Positions 27,756 through 36,930 of a stretch of DNA of 64,000 nt are shown piece by piece; within the stretch, counting starts at the first letter, position 1; each line of letters begins with the position of its first letter. The notes below the pieces were generated by a model, which was not told where the DNA came from, did not search any database, and saw only the letters and a list, made by a program, of their open reading frames with translations. The position numbers and the translations under genes were made by a program. The DNA is taken from the NCBI RefSeq assembly GCF_026559675.1, contig NZ_CP092891.1, positions 1,736,001-1,800,000 of the forward strand, in the 5' to 3' direction. The stretch comes from Microbacterium oxydans. GTDB lineage: Bacteria > Actinomycetota > Actinomycetes > Actinomycetales > Microbacteriaceae.

Positions 27756-27785
27756 CCTGCTCGCAGGGAGCGGATCAGCGGCGTC
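27745..27785. terminator. Bidirectional terminator after mutM
   Basis: GACGCCGCTGA (27745-27755) pairs with TCAGCGGCGTC (27775-27785). The loop holds an inner stem, CCTGC/GCAGG. It serves the convergent mutM and ABC permease genes. Confidence 0.75.
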
Positions 27786-27794
27786 CGGCGTGCG

Positions 27795-29117
27795 TCACGC
27801 GGTCTGGAACGCCCCGCTCAGCAGCGGGCGCGTCGCCCAGGTGCTCGCCCACACCACGCCGATGCCGATCGCGACGACCGCGGCGATCGTCAGCAGCGAC
27901 TCGGGCGCGGTGATCAGGGCGATCCCCACCAGGGGGAACACCAGGATCGCGGCGACGAGGGCGGATCCGATCGCCGTGGTCAGCAGCGGCGACATGATGG
28001 CGCGACGCCGCGCGCTGTCCACGGTCTCCACGGGCATGCCCAGGTGGTGGAGGCTGCGGTGCAGCTCGCGCTGGTCGAGCACGTCGGACGCCTGGTTCAC
28101 GCCGACGGAGGCCGCGACCATGAGGAACGACCCGATGAGGGTGATGATGAGTCCGGTGCGGATGTCCCCGGCCAGGGCGAAGTCCGACGCGTCGGCCTCC
28201 GGCCCGGTCATCACGTTCAGCAGCGCGACTCCGGTGCCGGCGAACACCGCCATGAAGCTGGCCATCGCGATGCCGCCGACCTGACGCCATGCCGCCTTGG
28301 GGGAGTCGAGGACGATGCGGGCGGCGAGCAGACGTTCCGGCCGCTCGGCCCGACGGAGCTGGCTCGACGCGGTGACCTTGAGCACCCACGGCCCCACGAG
28401 GTTCAGCACGCCGAGTGCTGCGGCGAAGAGCGCGGCGAGGACGATGATGGTCAGGAGGAGCCCCCCGACCGCGGGGAACACCTTGACGAGCACGAAGGCG
28501 ATCGCGATCGCCCCTGCCGCGAGTACCGCGCGGATCCAGTGCACCTTCGACACCTCGGTGCGGGTGCGGACGCCGAGCGGGGAGATCACGACCCGGCGGA
28601 GACCGATCACGGCGCTGGTCGCGGCGAGCACGAGCACGGCCGTGAACACCAGCGCGATCTGGAGCGGGGGGAGCACGACGGCGCCGAAGCCGAGCGCCTC
28701 GCCGCGGAACGGGATCAGGCCGATCAACGGGCTGAGCGCGACGTGACCGAAGACACCGGCGAGAGCTCCGACGGTGGCGACGAGAACCGATTCGGCGACG
28801 GTGGCGACCGTGACGCCCGCGGGCGACACTCCGAGCAGGCGGAGCGTCGAGAGCCGTTCGTCCCGGCGCCGTGCGGAGAGCCGCGCCGCCGCGCCACCGA
28901 GCGACATGAGCGGAACGACCAGCAGCACCAGGGCGATGGCGGCGAGGGCCTGATAGAGGGGCGCGAGCTCGTCGGTCCAGCCCCAGAAGGACTGTGCGCC
29001 GCCGACGACCGTGAGCACCAGCGTGGTCACGATCCCGAAGGCGACCACGGGCAGCGCGAGCACGCCGCTCTGTCCGGGCGCGGGGCGCAGGAGCAGGGCG
29101 AGGACGTTGCGGTTCAT
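27795..29117 (-). CDS. FtsX-type ABC transporter permease
   Basis: A 440-residue integral membrane protein with about eight hydrophobic segments. Two FtsX-like blocks are separated by a large extracytoplasmic or central region, the MacB/FtsX arrangement typical of lipoprotein or peptide exporters. Its ATG overlaps the stop of the ATPase gene (29117-29114). Substrate unknown; related systems in Gram-positives handle antimicrobial peptides or lipoproteins. No two-component system is adjacent. Confidence 0.85.
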   Translation of the reverse strand: MNRNVLALLLRPAPGQSGVLALPVVAFGIVTTLVLTVVGGAQSFWGWTDELAPLYQALAAIALVLLVVPLMSLGGAAARLSARRRDERLSTLRLLGVSPAGVTVATVAESVLVATVGALAGVFGHVALSPLIGLIPFRGEALGFGAVVLPPLQIALVFTAVLVLAATSAVIGLRRVVISPLGVRTRTEVSKVHWIRAVLAAGAIAIAFVLVKVFPAVGGLLLTIIVLAALFAAALGVLNLVGPWVLKVTASSQLRRAERPERLLAARIVLDSPKAAWRQVGGIAMASFMAVFAGTGVALLNVMTGPEADASDFALAGDIRTGLIITLIGSFLMVAASVGVNQASDVLDQRELHRSLHHLGMPVETVDSARRRAIMSPLLTTAIGSALVAAILVFPLVGIALITAPESLLTIAAVVAIGIGVVWASTWATRPLLSGAFQTA

Positions 29118-29809
29118 GCCGCCACCGCCGAGGAGACGATGCGTCCGTCGCGCACGGCGATCGTCCGCGTGCAGCGGGCGGCGACGTCGGGGTCATGCGT
29201 GACGACGACGAGGGTGCGACCCTGACCGGTCGTCGACCACAGGAGCGCGTCCATCACCTCCGTGGAGGTCTGCGAGTCGAGTGCGCCGGTGGGCTCGTCG
29301 GCGAACACCAGCTCCGCCCCGGTCGCCTGAGCACGGGCGATGGCCACACGCTGCGCCTGGCCGCCGGAGAGTTCGCCGATGCGTCGGTCCTCCATGCCCG
29401 CGAGTCCGAGGGCCGCGAGCCAGGATGCCGCATGCTGAACGGCGTCCTGACGGCGGATGCCGTTGATCATCGAGGCGAGGGCGACGTTCTCCACCGCCGT
29501 CAGCTCCGGGATGAGGAGACCCTGCTGGAAGACGAAGCCGAAGCGCTCACGGCGCAGCCGTGAACGCGCGGACTCTCCGAGCGCGGTCACCTCGATGGGT
29601 GCGCCCTCGGCCGGGCGGAAGATGACGCTTCCCGCGTCGGGGGCGGTGATCCCCGCGAGCACGTGCAGCAGGGTCGTCTTCCCGGACCCGGAGGCGCCCA
29701 TGATCGCGACGGCCTCCCCGCGCTGGATCGCGAGGTCGACGCCGGCGAGGGCGCGGGTCGTCCCGAAGTTCTTGGTGAGGGCGTGGGCTTCGATCACGGG
29801 GATGTTCAT
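29114..29809 (-). CDS. ABC transporter ATP-binding protein (LolD/MacB-like)
   Basis: A 231-residue ATPase with Walker A GASGSGKTT (38-46), signature LSGGQ (147-151), Walker B LVFADE (167-172) and the EPTGALD stretch typical of the MacB/LolD subfamily. It powers the overlapping downstream permease. GAGGCT lies 6 nt before the ATG, one mismatch from the common -10 box, and a perfect inverted repeat (29822-29860) lies just upstream of that. Confidence 0.92.
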   Translation of the reverse strand: MNIPVIEAHALTKNFGTTRALAGVDLAIQRGEAVAIMGASGSGKTTLLHVLAGITAPDAGSVIFRPAEGAPIEVTALGESARSRLRRERFGFVFQQGLLIPELTAVENVALASMINGIRRQDAVQHAASWLAALGLAGMEDRRIGELSGGQAQRVAIARAQATGAELVFADEPTGALDSQTSTEVMDALLWSTTGQGRTLVVVTHDPDVAARCTRTIAVRDGRIVSSAVAA

Positions 29810-29821
29810 GATTCCAGCCTC

Positions 29822-29860
29822 GTCATCCGCCCGAGCGGTGTCGTCGGCCGGGCGGATGAC
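29822..29860. promoter_or_regulatory. 11-bp inverted repeat before the ABC operon
   Basis: GTCATCCGCCC (29822-29832) is repeated inverted as GGGCGGATGAC (29850-29860). If transcription starts at the ATPase ATG, the half sites fall at about -13 to -23 and -41 to -51. It may be an operator, or an RNA hairpin if transcription comes from upstream. Confidence 0.5.
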
Positions 29861-29907
29861 CGCGCGGATCCGGCGTCATCCCGAAGAATGAGATCGGATC
29901 CGCGCGG
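29860..29907 (-). terminator. Terminator-like hairpin after the GNAT gene
   Basis: A perfect 13-bp stem: CCGCGCGGATCCG (29860-29872) with CGGATCCGCGCGG (29895-29907). It starts 3 nt after the GNAT stop in the direction of transcription, so it probably ends that transcript. No T-tract follows. Confidence 0.6.
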
Positions 29908-29910
29908 GCC

Positions 29911-30990
29911 TCAGACCTTCTTCTGCCAGGCGCCCGCGTACGACACCGGAACGAAGCCGATCGCCTCGTTGATGTCGAGCATCGGTCGGTTCTCCTCCGC
30001 GTTGAAGGTGGAGACGACGGCCGAGTCCGGCATCAGGTCCCGCCAGCGGAGCAGGTTGGCGCACTTCACGATCATGCCGAGGCGGTGACCGCGATGGCCC
30101 TTCGTCACCAGCGTGCCGAACTGCTGCGTGACGCCGGTGCGATCTGCGCCGATCAGCAGCTCGTTGTACGCGACGAGGTCGCCGCTGGGCACGTGCTGCA
30201 CGGTCACGACCGACACCGCCCGACCCGAGGCCGCGATCCGGGCTTCCCGACGAGCGACCCGATCCGCGTCCCACACCTCGGCGACGAAGTCCATCTCGCC
30301 GCTCGGCGCGTCCGTCGACAGCCGCGCGAGCACCGCGGCATACGGTGCACGCAGTTCCTCGGGAGTGGGCATCGTCCACTCGACGACCCGATAGTCGGGA
30401 CCGGCGAAGGCGATGGCCTCCGCGAGTGCCGACCGCAGCGGCGCGGGATCGGACCGCAGATCGAACTCGCTGTTCCGCTCCACCTGCTCGAGTGTGTACC
30501 CGGCGGACTCGACCAGATCGCTCAACGGTGTGGCCGGCACCCGGCCCCACCCCGTGCGCGGCACGAGCGTGCGCTCGGCCTGCTCCGGTCGGTGCAGGCT
30601 CCACAGCTGCAGCACGCTGCGATCGTGGGCTCGGGCCTCGGCTTCGGCTCGCGCGAGCAGCGCGTTCTCGATGCCGCGGCCCCAGTGCTCCTCGGGCACC
30701 AGCATGTCGAACTCGGCGGCGTGCGCCTCCTCCTCCTGGGCGAAGGAGATGGTCACCATGCCGACGATCGCCCCGTCCACGCGAGCCACGAAGCCGCGGT
30801 CGAGCGAGTCGGTGTCGTCCTGCCAGCCCGGCAGGATCTGCGCCGCATCCGGAGCGAGGTCGGGAAGTCCGACCTGCTCGTCGCAGATCCGGCGATTGAG
30901 ATCGCCGTAGGCGCGGAACTCCGCCGCGTCATCGTCGTCGAGAGAGGCCGGGACGATCAACGGCGTGATCGTCGGTTCGGCGATGGTCAT
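29911..30990 (-). CDS. Tandem GNAT-family N-acetyltransferase
   Basis: A 359-residue protein with two GNAT-like halves. The first (about 20-180) contains VPEEHWGRGIENALL, and the second (about 190-359) contains TLVTKGHRGHRLGMIVKCANL, the acetyl-CoA-binding RGxRxG-type loop. Two-domain GNATs include mycothiol-type and antibiotic-modifying enzymes; this one's substrate is unknown. The ATG at 30990 has AGGAAGGACCTGAC upstream, a good RBS. A 94-residue gene lies 67 nt upstream on the same strand. Confidence 0.85.
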   Translation of the reverse strand: MTIAEPTITPLIVPASLDDDDAAEFRAYGDLNRRICDEQVGLPDLAPDAAQILPGWQDDTDSLDRGFVARVDGAIVGMVTISFAQEEEAHAAEFDMLVPEEHWGRGIENALLARAEAEARAHDRSVLQLWSLHRPEQAERTLVPRTGWGRVPATPLSDLVESAGYTLEQVERNSEFDLRSDPAPLRSALAEAIAFAGPDYRVVEWTMPTPEELRAPYAAVLARLSTDAPSGEMDFVAEVWDADRVARREARIAASGRAVSVVTVQHVPSGDLVAYNELLIGADRTGVTQQFGTLVTKGHRGHRLGMIVKCANLLRWRDLMPDSAVVSTFNAEENRPMLDINEAIGFVPVSYAGAWQKKV

Positions 30991-31057
30991 GTCAGGTCCT
31001 TCCTGAGGGTGGATCGAGGTGGGGTGCCGGAGTCGCGTGCTCATGGTCGCCGGAGAC

Positions 31058-31342
31058 TCAGCGCAGACCGCGCTGGAGGTCGTAGACCATGTGGACGCTG
31101 GCATCCGCTTCGGCGCGCAGTCGCTGCTGCTTGAGTCGCAGCAGGGCCTCCGCGTCGACGGAGCGGGTGCGGCGCTCGCGTCGCGGGCGCTGCGCCCTCT
31201 GGAACAGCCAGAGGCCGATCCGGAGGGAGAGACGGTCTGCGAGCGAGAGGCGGCGCAGTTCGTCGGGGCGGGGGATCTGGAGGACCTCGCGGTCCTCGGT
31301 ATCGGGCGGGTGGGTGATGCTGCGATGCAACGTGGTGTTCAC
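31058..31342 (-). CDS. Small basic hypothetical protein
   Basis: A 94-residue Arg/Leu-rich protein (DELRRLSLADRLSLRIGLWLFQRAQRPRRERR region) predicted to be amphipathic and helical. There is no signal peptide and no recognisable domain. The GTG start has AAGGAA at proper spacing. It lies between a 37-residue ORF and the GNAT gene on the same strand; all three could share the promoter at 31712-31741. Function unknown. Confidence 0.65.
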   Translation of the reverse strand: MNTTLHRSITHPPDTEDREVLQIPRPDELRRLSLADRLSLRIGLWLFQRAQRPRRERRTRSVDAEALLRLKQQRLRAEADASVHMVYDLQRGLR

Positions 31343-31517
31343 GAGGGTTCCTTCGAAAGGGATGGTGATGGGGCACAGAGACGCCGCACGTCGGCAGCGG
31401 GAGCGGCCGGGAACGGTGCGGAAGAGCGCGGCTCACGGTGAACACGCGGAGGTGGACGCCGAAGCGGCGGAGGATCCATGATCCGGAGACGGATCAGAGG
31501 GTGGCGCGCCGGAGAAC

Positions 31518-31543
31518 GGCCCGGAGTGAGCCCACTACGGGCC
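31518..31543 (-). promoter_or_regulatory. Hairpin downstream of the 37-residue ORF
   Basis: GGCCCG (31518-31523) pairs with CGGGCC (31538-31543), and inside these AGTG with CACT around loop AGCC after one mismatch. It lies 21 nt after the small ORF in its direction of transcription. No T-tract. It could be a partial terminator or attenuator. Confidence 0.45.
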
Positions 31544-31563
31544 CGGATTCTCGGGGTGCGGTT

Positions 31564-31677
31564 CTAGGAGAGCGCGCTGATGCGGACGCCGGCGGTTACC
31601 GAGAACGCAGAGCGCGGCGCAGAGTGCGCGGGCGCGGCGAGGCCAGTGGCCTGTGCGTTGAGCTGAGTGATCATCAT
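31564..31677 (-). CDS. 37-residue small protein or leader peptide
   Basis: The ORF encodes 37 residues beginning MMITQLNAQATGLAAP and ending VRISALS. It has the strongest ribosome-binding site in this region (AAAGGAGG, about 7 nt from the ATG) and a good promoter upstream. The composition is Ala/Ser-rich with no membrane segment. The 527-nt stretch between the 94-residue gene and smc holds only this ORF and the hairpin. It may be a small protein or a leader for the downstream GNAT unit. Confidence 0.6.
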   Translation of the reverse strand: MMITQLNAQATGLAAPAHSAPRSAFSVTAGVRISALS

Positions 31678-31711
31678 CGGTAACCTCCTTTCGTGTGGCG
31701 ATCCGGAGGCC

Positions 31712-31741
31712 ACGGTAGCGAACGGTGAGGTTCGACGTCAA
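31712..31741 (-). promoter_or_regulatory. Promoter of the small ORF
   Basis: On the minus strand TTGACG (31741-31736) and TACCGT (31717-31712) are separated by 18 nt. This is the clearest two-box promoter in the window. The transcript would begin near 31705, about 28 nt before the small ORF. Confidence 0.6.
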
Positions 31742-31869
31742 GCACATCGGCGCGGAACCGGCGTGTCGCAGGCGGTCCGAGTTCCGCTGCCGCCCGCGCG
31801 GGATGACGGTCGAGGCGCGGAATTCCGGTAGCGTAGCCGCGTGATTCTCCCCGGACGAGCGGTGCCCGC

Positions 31870-34800
31870 ATGCATCTGAAGAGCCTGACGCTCAAAGGGT
31901 TCAAGTCGTTCGCGCAGCCCACGAGCTTCGTCTTCGAGCCCGGCGTCACCTGCATCGTGGGACCGAACGGATCGGGCAAGTCGAACGTCGTCGACGCCCT
32001 CGCCTGGGTCATGGGCGAACAGGGAGCGAAGACGCTGCGCGGCGGCAAGATGGAGGACGTCATCTTCGCCGGCACGTCGACCCGCGGGCCGCTGGGGCGT
32101 GCCGAGGTGCAGCTCACGATCGACAACGCCGACGGAGCCCTGCCGATCGAGTTCGCGGAGGTGACGATCAGTCGCACGCTGTTCCGCAACGGGTCCAGCG
32201 AGTACGCGATCAACGGCGAGGGCTGCCGTCTGCTGGATGTGCAGGAGCTGCTCAGCGACTCCGGCCTCGGCCGCGAGATGCACGTGATCGTCGGACAGGG
32301 GCGACTCGACACCGTCCTGCAGGCTTCTCCTGAGGACCGCCGCGGCTTCATCGAAGAGGCTGCCGGCATCCTCAAACACCGGAGGCGCAAGGAGAAGACC
32401 CTCCGCAAGCTCGACGCCATGGAGACCAATCTCACGCGTCTCAGCGACCTCGCCGGAGAGATCCGCCGCCAGCTGAAGCCCCTGGGGCGCCAGGCCGAGA
32501 TCGCACGCGAGGCCCAGACGATCGCGGCCGTGGTGCGCGATGCCAAGGCGCGCATCTTCGCCGACGACGTGGTCGCGCTGCGCTCCGCCCTCGCCGACCA
32601 CACCCGCACGGAGAACGAACGCCATACCGAGCGCCTGGTGCTGTCGGACCAGGCGGAGACGGTGCGCGCGAGCATCGCCCGACTCGAGCAGGATCAGAAC
32701 TCGGTGGCCGTCGACCAGGCACGCGGCGTGGCCTTCGGGCTGGAGCAGGTCCAGGAGCGGATGCGGGGGCTGTACACGCTCGCGAACCAGCGCCTGGCGC
32801 TGCTCGGCTCCGAGGAGGACGACGCCGCGGTGACCGCCGTCACGGTGACGCAGAGCACGATCGACGAGGCGAAGGACGAGATCGACGCGATCTCCGCCGG
32901 CCTCGGGGATGCGCAGGACGCGGCGGCCTCCGCCAGCCGCGAGGTGGTCCACGCCAGGGCCGAGCTGGACACGCTCGACGTCGACATCGCGGAGCAGAGC
33001 GCCCTGGTCTCGGAGTACGACATGCGACTCTCGTCTCTGCGGGGCACCGCCGACGCGGCGGCCTCGGCGCTGGCCGCGGTCCGCGGTGCGGTGCTCCGCC
33101 AGGAGAACGCGCTCGAAGCCGCGAACGCCCGCAGGCGTGAAGCCGAGGAGGCACTCGAGACCATCGACGACGCCGAGGCTCCGGAGGGCACGGCGGCCGA
33201 GCATGCGGCGGCCTACGAGAGCGCACAGCGGGCGGCGACCGCGGCCGAGGCCGAACGGGAGACGCTGCGCGAGCGACTGCACGCCGCCGAGCGCGAGGTC
33301 GACTCCCTCACGGCGAAGGCGGCAGCCCTGAGCAGCGCTCTCGCGCTGTCGGGCGGCGCGGCGGAGATCGTCAAGGCGGGCGGTACGGGCGTGCGCGGTC
33401 TGGTCGGCGACGCCGTCCAGGTGCGCGCGGGTTTCGAAGCCGCCATCGCGGCGGTGCTCGGACCGCTCGCCGAGGGCGTGCTCATCGACACGGCCGCCGA
33501 CGCGTTCGCCCTCGCGGCGCAGGCGGCGGAGCAGCGCAGGGGAGTGGTCGACTTCGTCATCGCGGATGCCGGCGTCCCGGCGCGTGTCGAGCTCCCGTCG
33601 ATCGCCGGTGTCACCCCCGCTGTCGACACCGTGAGCGCGCCGGATGGTGTGCGCGGTGTGCTGTCCCATGTGCTCATCGCCGACGATCTCGACGCCGCGC
33701 GGGCCGCACGGACGGCACTCGATGTCGCGGGCGACACGGCCACGACGATCGTCACCCTCGGCGGCGACGTCGTCACGGCGCAGACGCTGCGGACCGGATC
33801 CGGGGGCGAGCGCTCGCGCCTCGAGCTCGCGGCGGAGCGGGATGCGGCGGCCGAGCGGCTCGCCGAGATCCAGGTCGTCGTCGATTCGCTCCGAGAGGCC
33901 CGCGAGGATGCGAACGAGGCGGTCGAGACGACCAGGCGTCAGGCCAAGGACGCGCTGCGCTCGCTCCGTGAGCACGACGCCGCTCTCGCCACGCACGCCG
34001 AGCAGGTGAACCGCGTCACCGTGCGACACGAGTCCGCCGTCGCCGAATGCGAGCGACTGGAGACCGGTCTCGCGCAGGCGCAGGCGGCGGTGGCGGATGC
34101 CGAGGCCAAGGCCGAGGAGACGAAGGCCGCGCTGGGCGAGGCGGTCGCGGCGCCGCGACCGGTCCTCGACGCGTCTGCGCGCGACGGCCTGCTCGAAGCC
34201 CTGGAGCTCGCCCGGGAGGGCGAGGTGCGGGCGCGGCTGGAGATCGAGACGCTGCGTGAGCGCGTCCGGGCCGCCCAATCCAGGGTCGCGAGCCTCGAAC
34301 GTCAGCGCGAGCAGGAGCGCGATGCCGCCGCCGAGTCGGCGCGGCGTGCCGTCATCCGGCGGGCCCAGCGCGAGGCGGCGTCCGGTGTCGCCGAGGAGCT
34401 CCCGCGCATCCTCGACTCCCTCGGTCGCTCGGTGACCGAGGCGCGTCTCGCTCTCGGCGAGGCGGAGGCCGCACGCTCGGCGCAGAACCAGGAGCTCGTC
34501 GCGCTACGCGCCCAGGAGACCTCGCTCCGCGAACGGCTGGCCGGCCTGACGGAGAGCGTCCACGGGCTCGAGCTGCAGATCCACGAGAAGAAGCTGCACC
34601 TGAACAGCCTGCTCGAGCGGGTCTCCTCGGAGCTGGCGCTCGACGAAGATATTCTCATTGCGGAATATGGCCCGGACCAGCTGGTTCCTCGCGATCCGGG
34701 CGTGGAGCCCTCGTCAGAGGAGCCGAGCGAAGACACGGCGATCCCGTTCGACCGCCGCATCCAGCAGCGCCGTCTGGCGGAGGCGGAGCGCAAGCTCGCG

Positions 34801-35418
34801 CAGCTCGGCCGGGTGAATCCGCTCGCGCTCGAGGAGTTCGCCGCTCTCGAACAGCGCCACGCCTTCCTCACCGAGCAGCTGGCCGATCTCACGCAGACGC
34901 GGCAGGATCTGCTCACGATCATCTCGGACCTCGACGAGCGGATGCAGACGATCTTCGCGAGTGCCTTCGAGGACACGAAGGAGGCCTTCACCCAGGTCTT
35001 CCCGCTGCTGTTCCCCGGAGGGACCGGGAGCATCTCTCTCACCGACCCCGACAACATGCTGACGACGGGCATCGAGGTCTCGGTCCGTCCGGTCGGGAAG
35101 AAGATCGAGCGCCTGTCTCTGCTCTCCGGCGGTGAGCGCTCGCTCGCAGCGGTCGCGCTGCTCGTCGCGATCTTCAAGGCGCGACCGAGTCCGTTCTACA
35201 TCCTCGACGAGGTCGAAGCCGCCCTCGACGACGCGAACCTCGGCCGCCTGCTCACGGTCTTCGAGCAGCTGCGCGAGAGCTCGCAGCTCCTCGTGATCAC
35301 GCACCAGAAGCGCACGATGGAGATCGCCGACGCGCTGTACGGCGTCTCGATGCGCCAGGACGGTGTGTCCGCCGTCGTGGGTCAGCGCGTGGGGGACCGG
35401 GCGGCGGCCACCGTCTGA
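31870..35418 (+). CDS. smc: Chromosome segregation protein SMC
   Basis: A 1182-residue SMC ATPase. Walker A GPNGSGKSN is at 31-39, followed by a coiled coil, a hinge at roughly 490-640 (GTGVRGLVGDAVQV onward) and the return coiled coil. The C-terminal signature LLSGGERSLAA is near 1085 and Walker B FYILDEVEAALDD near 1107-1119. With ScpAB it compacts and segregates the chromosome. It is followed by ftsY, the usual actinobacterial order. The ATG at 31870 gives the family N-terminus MHLKSLTLKGFKSF. Confidence 0.97.
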   Translation: MHLKSLTLKGFKSFAQPTSFVFEPGVTCIVGPNGSGKSNVVDALAWVMGEQGAKTLRGGKMEDVIFAGTSTRGPLGRAEVQLTIDNADGALPIEFAEVTISRTLFRNGSSEYAINGEGCRLLDVQELLSDSGLGREMHVIVGQGRLDTVLQASPEDRRGFIEEAAGILKHRRRKEKTLRKLDAMETNLTRLSDLAGEIRRQLKPLGRQAEIAREAQTIAAVVRDAKARIFADDVVALRSALADHTRTENERHTERLVLSDQAETVRASIARLEQDQNSVAVDQARGVAFGLEQVQERMRGLYTLANQRLALLGSEEDDAAVTAVTVTQSTIDEAKDEIDAISAGLGDAQDAAASASREVVHARAELDTLDVDIAEQSALVSEYDMRLSSLRGTADAAASALAAVRGAVLRQENALEAANARRREAEEALETIDDAEAPEGTAAEHAAAYESAQRAATAAEAERETLRERLHAAEREVDSLTAKAAALSSALALSGGAAEIVKAGGTGVRGLVGDAVQVRAGFEAAIAAVLGPLAEGVLIDTAADAFALAAQAAEQRRGVVDFVIADAGVPARVELPSIAGVTPAVDTVSAPDGVRGVLSHVLIADDLDAARAARTALDVAGDTATTIVTLGGDVVTAQTLRTGSGGERSRLELAAERDAAAERLAEIQVVVDSLREAREDANEAVETTRRQAKDALRSLREHDAALATHAEQVNRVTVRHESAVAECERLETGLAQAQAAVADAEAKAEETKAALGEAVAAPRPVLDASARDGLLEALELAREGEVRARLEIETLRERVRAAQSRVASLERQREQERDAAAESARRAVIRRAQREAASGVAEELPRILDSLGRSVTEARLALGEAEAARSAQNQELVALRAQETSLRERLAGLTESVHGLELQIHEKKLHLNSLLERVSSELALDEDILIAEYGPDQLVPRDPGVEPSSEEPSEDTAIPFDRRIQQRRLAEAERKLAQLGRVNPLALEEFAALEQRHAFLTEQLADLTQTRQDLLTIISDLDERMQTIFASAFEDTKEAFTQVFPLLFPGGTGSISLTDPDNMLTTGIEVSVRPVGKKIERLSLLSGGERSLAAVALLVAIFKARPSPFYILDEVEAALDDANLGRLLTVFEQLRESSQLLVITHQKRTMEIADALYGVSMRQDGVSAVVGQRVGDRAAATV

Positions 35419-35464
35419 GCGACCCGATCCGCCTCGTGCGCGATCGATCCACCGGCGCTACCCG

Positions 35465-35470
35465 TAGGCT
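35465..35470 (+). promoter_or_regulatory. -10 box TAGGCT of ftsY
   Basis: TAGGCT ends 6 nt before the ftsY ATG, 47 nt after smc, giving ftsY an independent leaderless start. Confidence 0.55.
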
Positions 35471-35476
35471 GGAGGG

Positions 35477-36349
35477 ATGGCGGAGAAGTCCTGGTCTCTC
35501 GGTCGCGCGCTGCGCGGCATGTTCGTCAAGCCCACCATCGATGAGACGACCTGGGAGGACCTCGAGACCGCGCTCATCACGGCGGACTTCGGCCCCGACA
35601 TCAGCGAGCGTGTCGTCGAAGAGCTGCGTGCGAAGGTCGAGCGGTATCGCACCACTGATCCGAAGGATCTGCAGCGCATGCTCCGCGAGACTCTCGAGGA
35701 GCACTTTGCGAAGTTCGACACGACGCTGAAGCTCACGGAGCGCCCGGCGGTCGTCCTCGTGGTCGGGGTCAACGGCGTCGGCAAGACGACGACCATCGGC
35801 AAGTTCACGAAGTTCCTCCGGGGCTACCAGCGCAGCGTCGTCGTCGGTGCCGCGGACACGTTCCGCGCGGCCGCGGTCGATCAGCTCGCGACCTGGGCCC
35901 AGCGCGGGGGAGCGGCCATCGTGCGCCCGCAGCAGGAGGGCCAGGACCCGGCGTCCGTGGCCTTCCAGACCGTCGAGTACGCCAAGCGCGAGGGCATCGA
36001 GATCGCGATCATCGACACGGCCGGTCGCCTGCACACCAAGGGCGGCCTCATGGACGAGCTCTCCAAGGTCCGCCGGGTCATCGAGAAGCAGGCGCCGATC
36101 AGCGAGGTCCTGCTCGTCCTCGACGCCACGACCGGTCAGAACGGCGTGATGCAGGCGGAGGCTTTCCTCGAGCACGCCGGCGTCACCGGACTGGTCCTCA
36201 CCAAGCTCGACGGATCCGCCAAGGGCGGGTTCGTGCTCGCCGTTCAGGAGCGCACCGGCATCCCGGTGAAGCTGCTCGGACAGGGCGAGGGGATCGACGA
36301 TCTCACCGGATTCACCCCCCATGTGTTCGTCCAGTCGTTGGTCGGTTGA
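35477..36349 (+). CDS. ftsY: Signal recognition particle receptor FtsY
   Basis: A 290-residue SRP GTPase that docks ribosome-SRP complexes at the membrane. An N domain occupies 1-90. The G domain has G1 GVNGVGKTT (97-105), DTFRAAAVDQL, DTAGR and TKLDGSAKGG. It is short: the acidic A domain of E. coli FtsY is missing, so membrane targeting must use the N-terminal basic amphipathic stretch (SLGRALRGMFVK). Its partner Ffh is encoded 4 kb downstream. Confidence 0.95.
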   Translation: MAEKSWSLGRALRGMFVKPTIDETTWEDLETALITADFGPDISERVVEELRAKVERYRTTDPKDLQRMLRETLEEHFAKFDTTLKLTERPAVVLVVGVNGVGKTTTIGKFTKFLRGYQRSVVVGAADTFRAAAVDQLATWAQRGGAAIVRPQQEGQDPASVAFQTVEYAKREGIEIAIIDTAGRLHTKGGLMDELSKVRRVIEKQAPISEVLLVLDATTGQNGVMQAEAFLEHAGVTGLVLTKLDGSAKGGFVLAVQERTGIPVKLLGQGEGIDDLTGFTPHVFVQSLVG

Positions 36350-36393
36350 TGACGGGACTACCGCAGTGAGCACGAGGCTGGTTTCATAGCGTT

Positions 36394-36894
36394 ATGGCGA
36401 TCGAACACGACTACTTCGGACTCCTGTCCTCGGGACCCGACGGCTCGATCTTCTGGTCGGAGACCGTGGAACTCGGCGACCAGAGCGTCACCGTCGATCT
36501 GACCGCTCCGGACCAGGACGACGTCTCCGCGGACGCGCTCGACATCGCCGCGAGCCTCATCGCCGGCCTGGAGGGCGTGGACGACACCGCGCGCCGTGGA
36601 ATGCTCGCCGAGGTGGACGATCGCACCAGCGAGGTGACCGAGTACATCCTTCAGCAGCAGGAGGCGTACGGCGACGACCTGCCCGACGTGCTCGTGGACG
36701 TCTCGGGCGACGCCGCCGTGGACATCATCCGCTCGCTGCGCCTGATGAGCATGACGATCCTCGCGGACGAGCACGGCGGCTCCGAGCCGTTCGCGGTCCT
36801 CGAGTACGCGCTCGACGACACGTCCAGCGACGACGTCCTGCTCGTCAACCTCGGCTCGGACGGCAGGGTGCAGTCCGTCATGAGCGCCGACTGA
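36394..36894 (+). CDS. DUF2004 family protein
   Basis: A 166-residue strongly acidic cytosolic protein resembling the DUF2004 family (EHDYFGLL opening, mixed alpha/beta, no membrane segment). Function is unknown. It follows ftsY by 44 nt and converges with lipA. Confidence 0.7.
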   Translation: MAIEHDYFGLLSSGPDGSIFWSETVELGDQSVTVDLTAPDQDDVSADALDIAASLIAGLEGVDDTARRGMLAEVDDRTSEVTEYILQQQEAYGDDLPDVLVDVSGDAAVDIIRSLRLMSMTILADEHGGSEPFAVLEYALDDTSSDDVLLVNLGSDGRVQSVMSAD

Positions 36895-36930
36895 CCCCGC
36901 GTCCGACAGCAGTCCGGAGCGCGACGCTGC

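Noticed and set aside
31738..34278. 846-codon open frame on the minus strand across smc
   Set aside because: Antisense shadow of smc. Arg/Gly/His-rich translation without domains, no promoter or RBS; the high GC leaves long open antisense frames.
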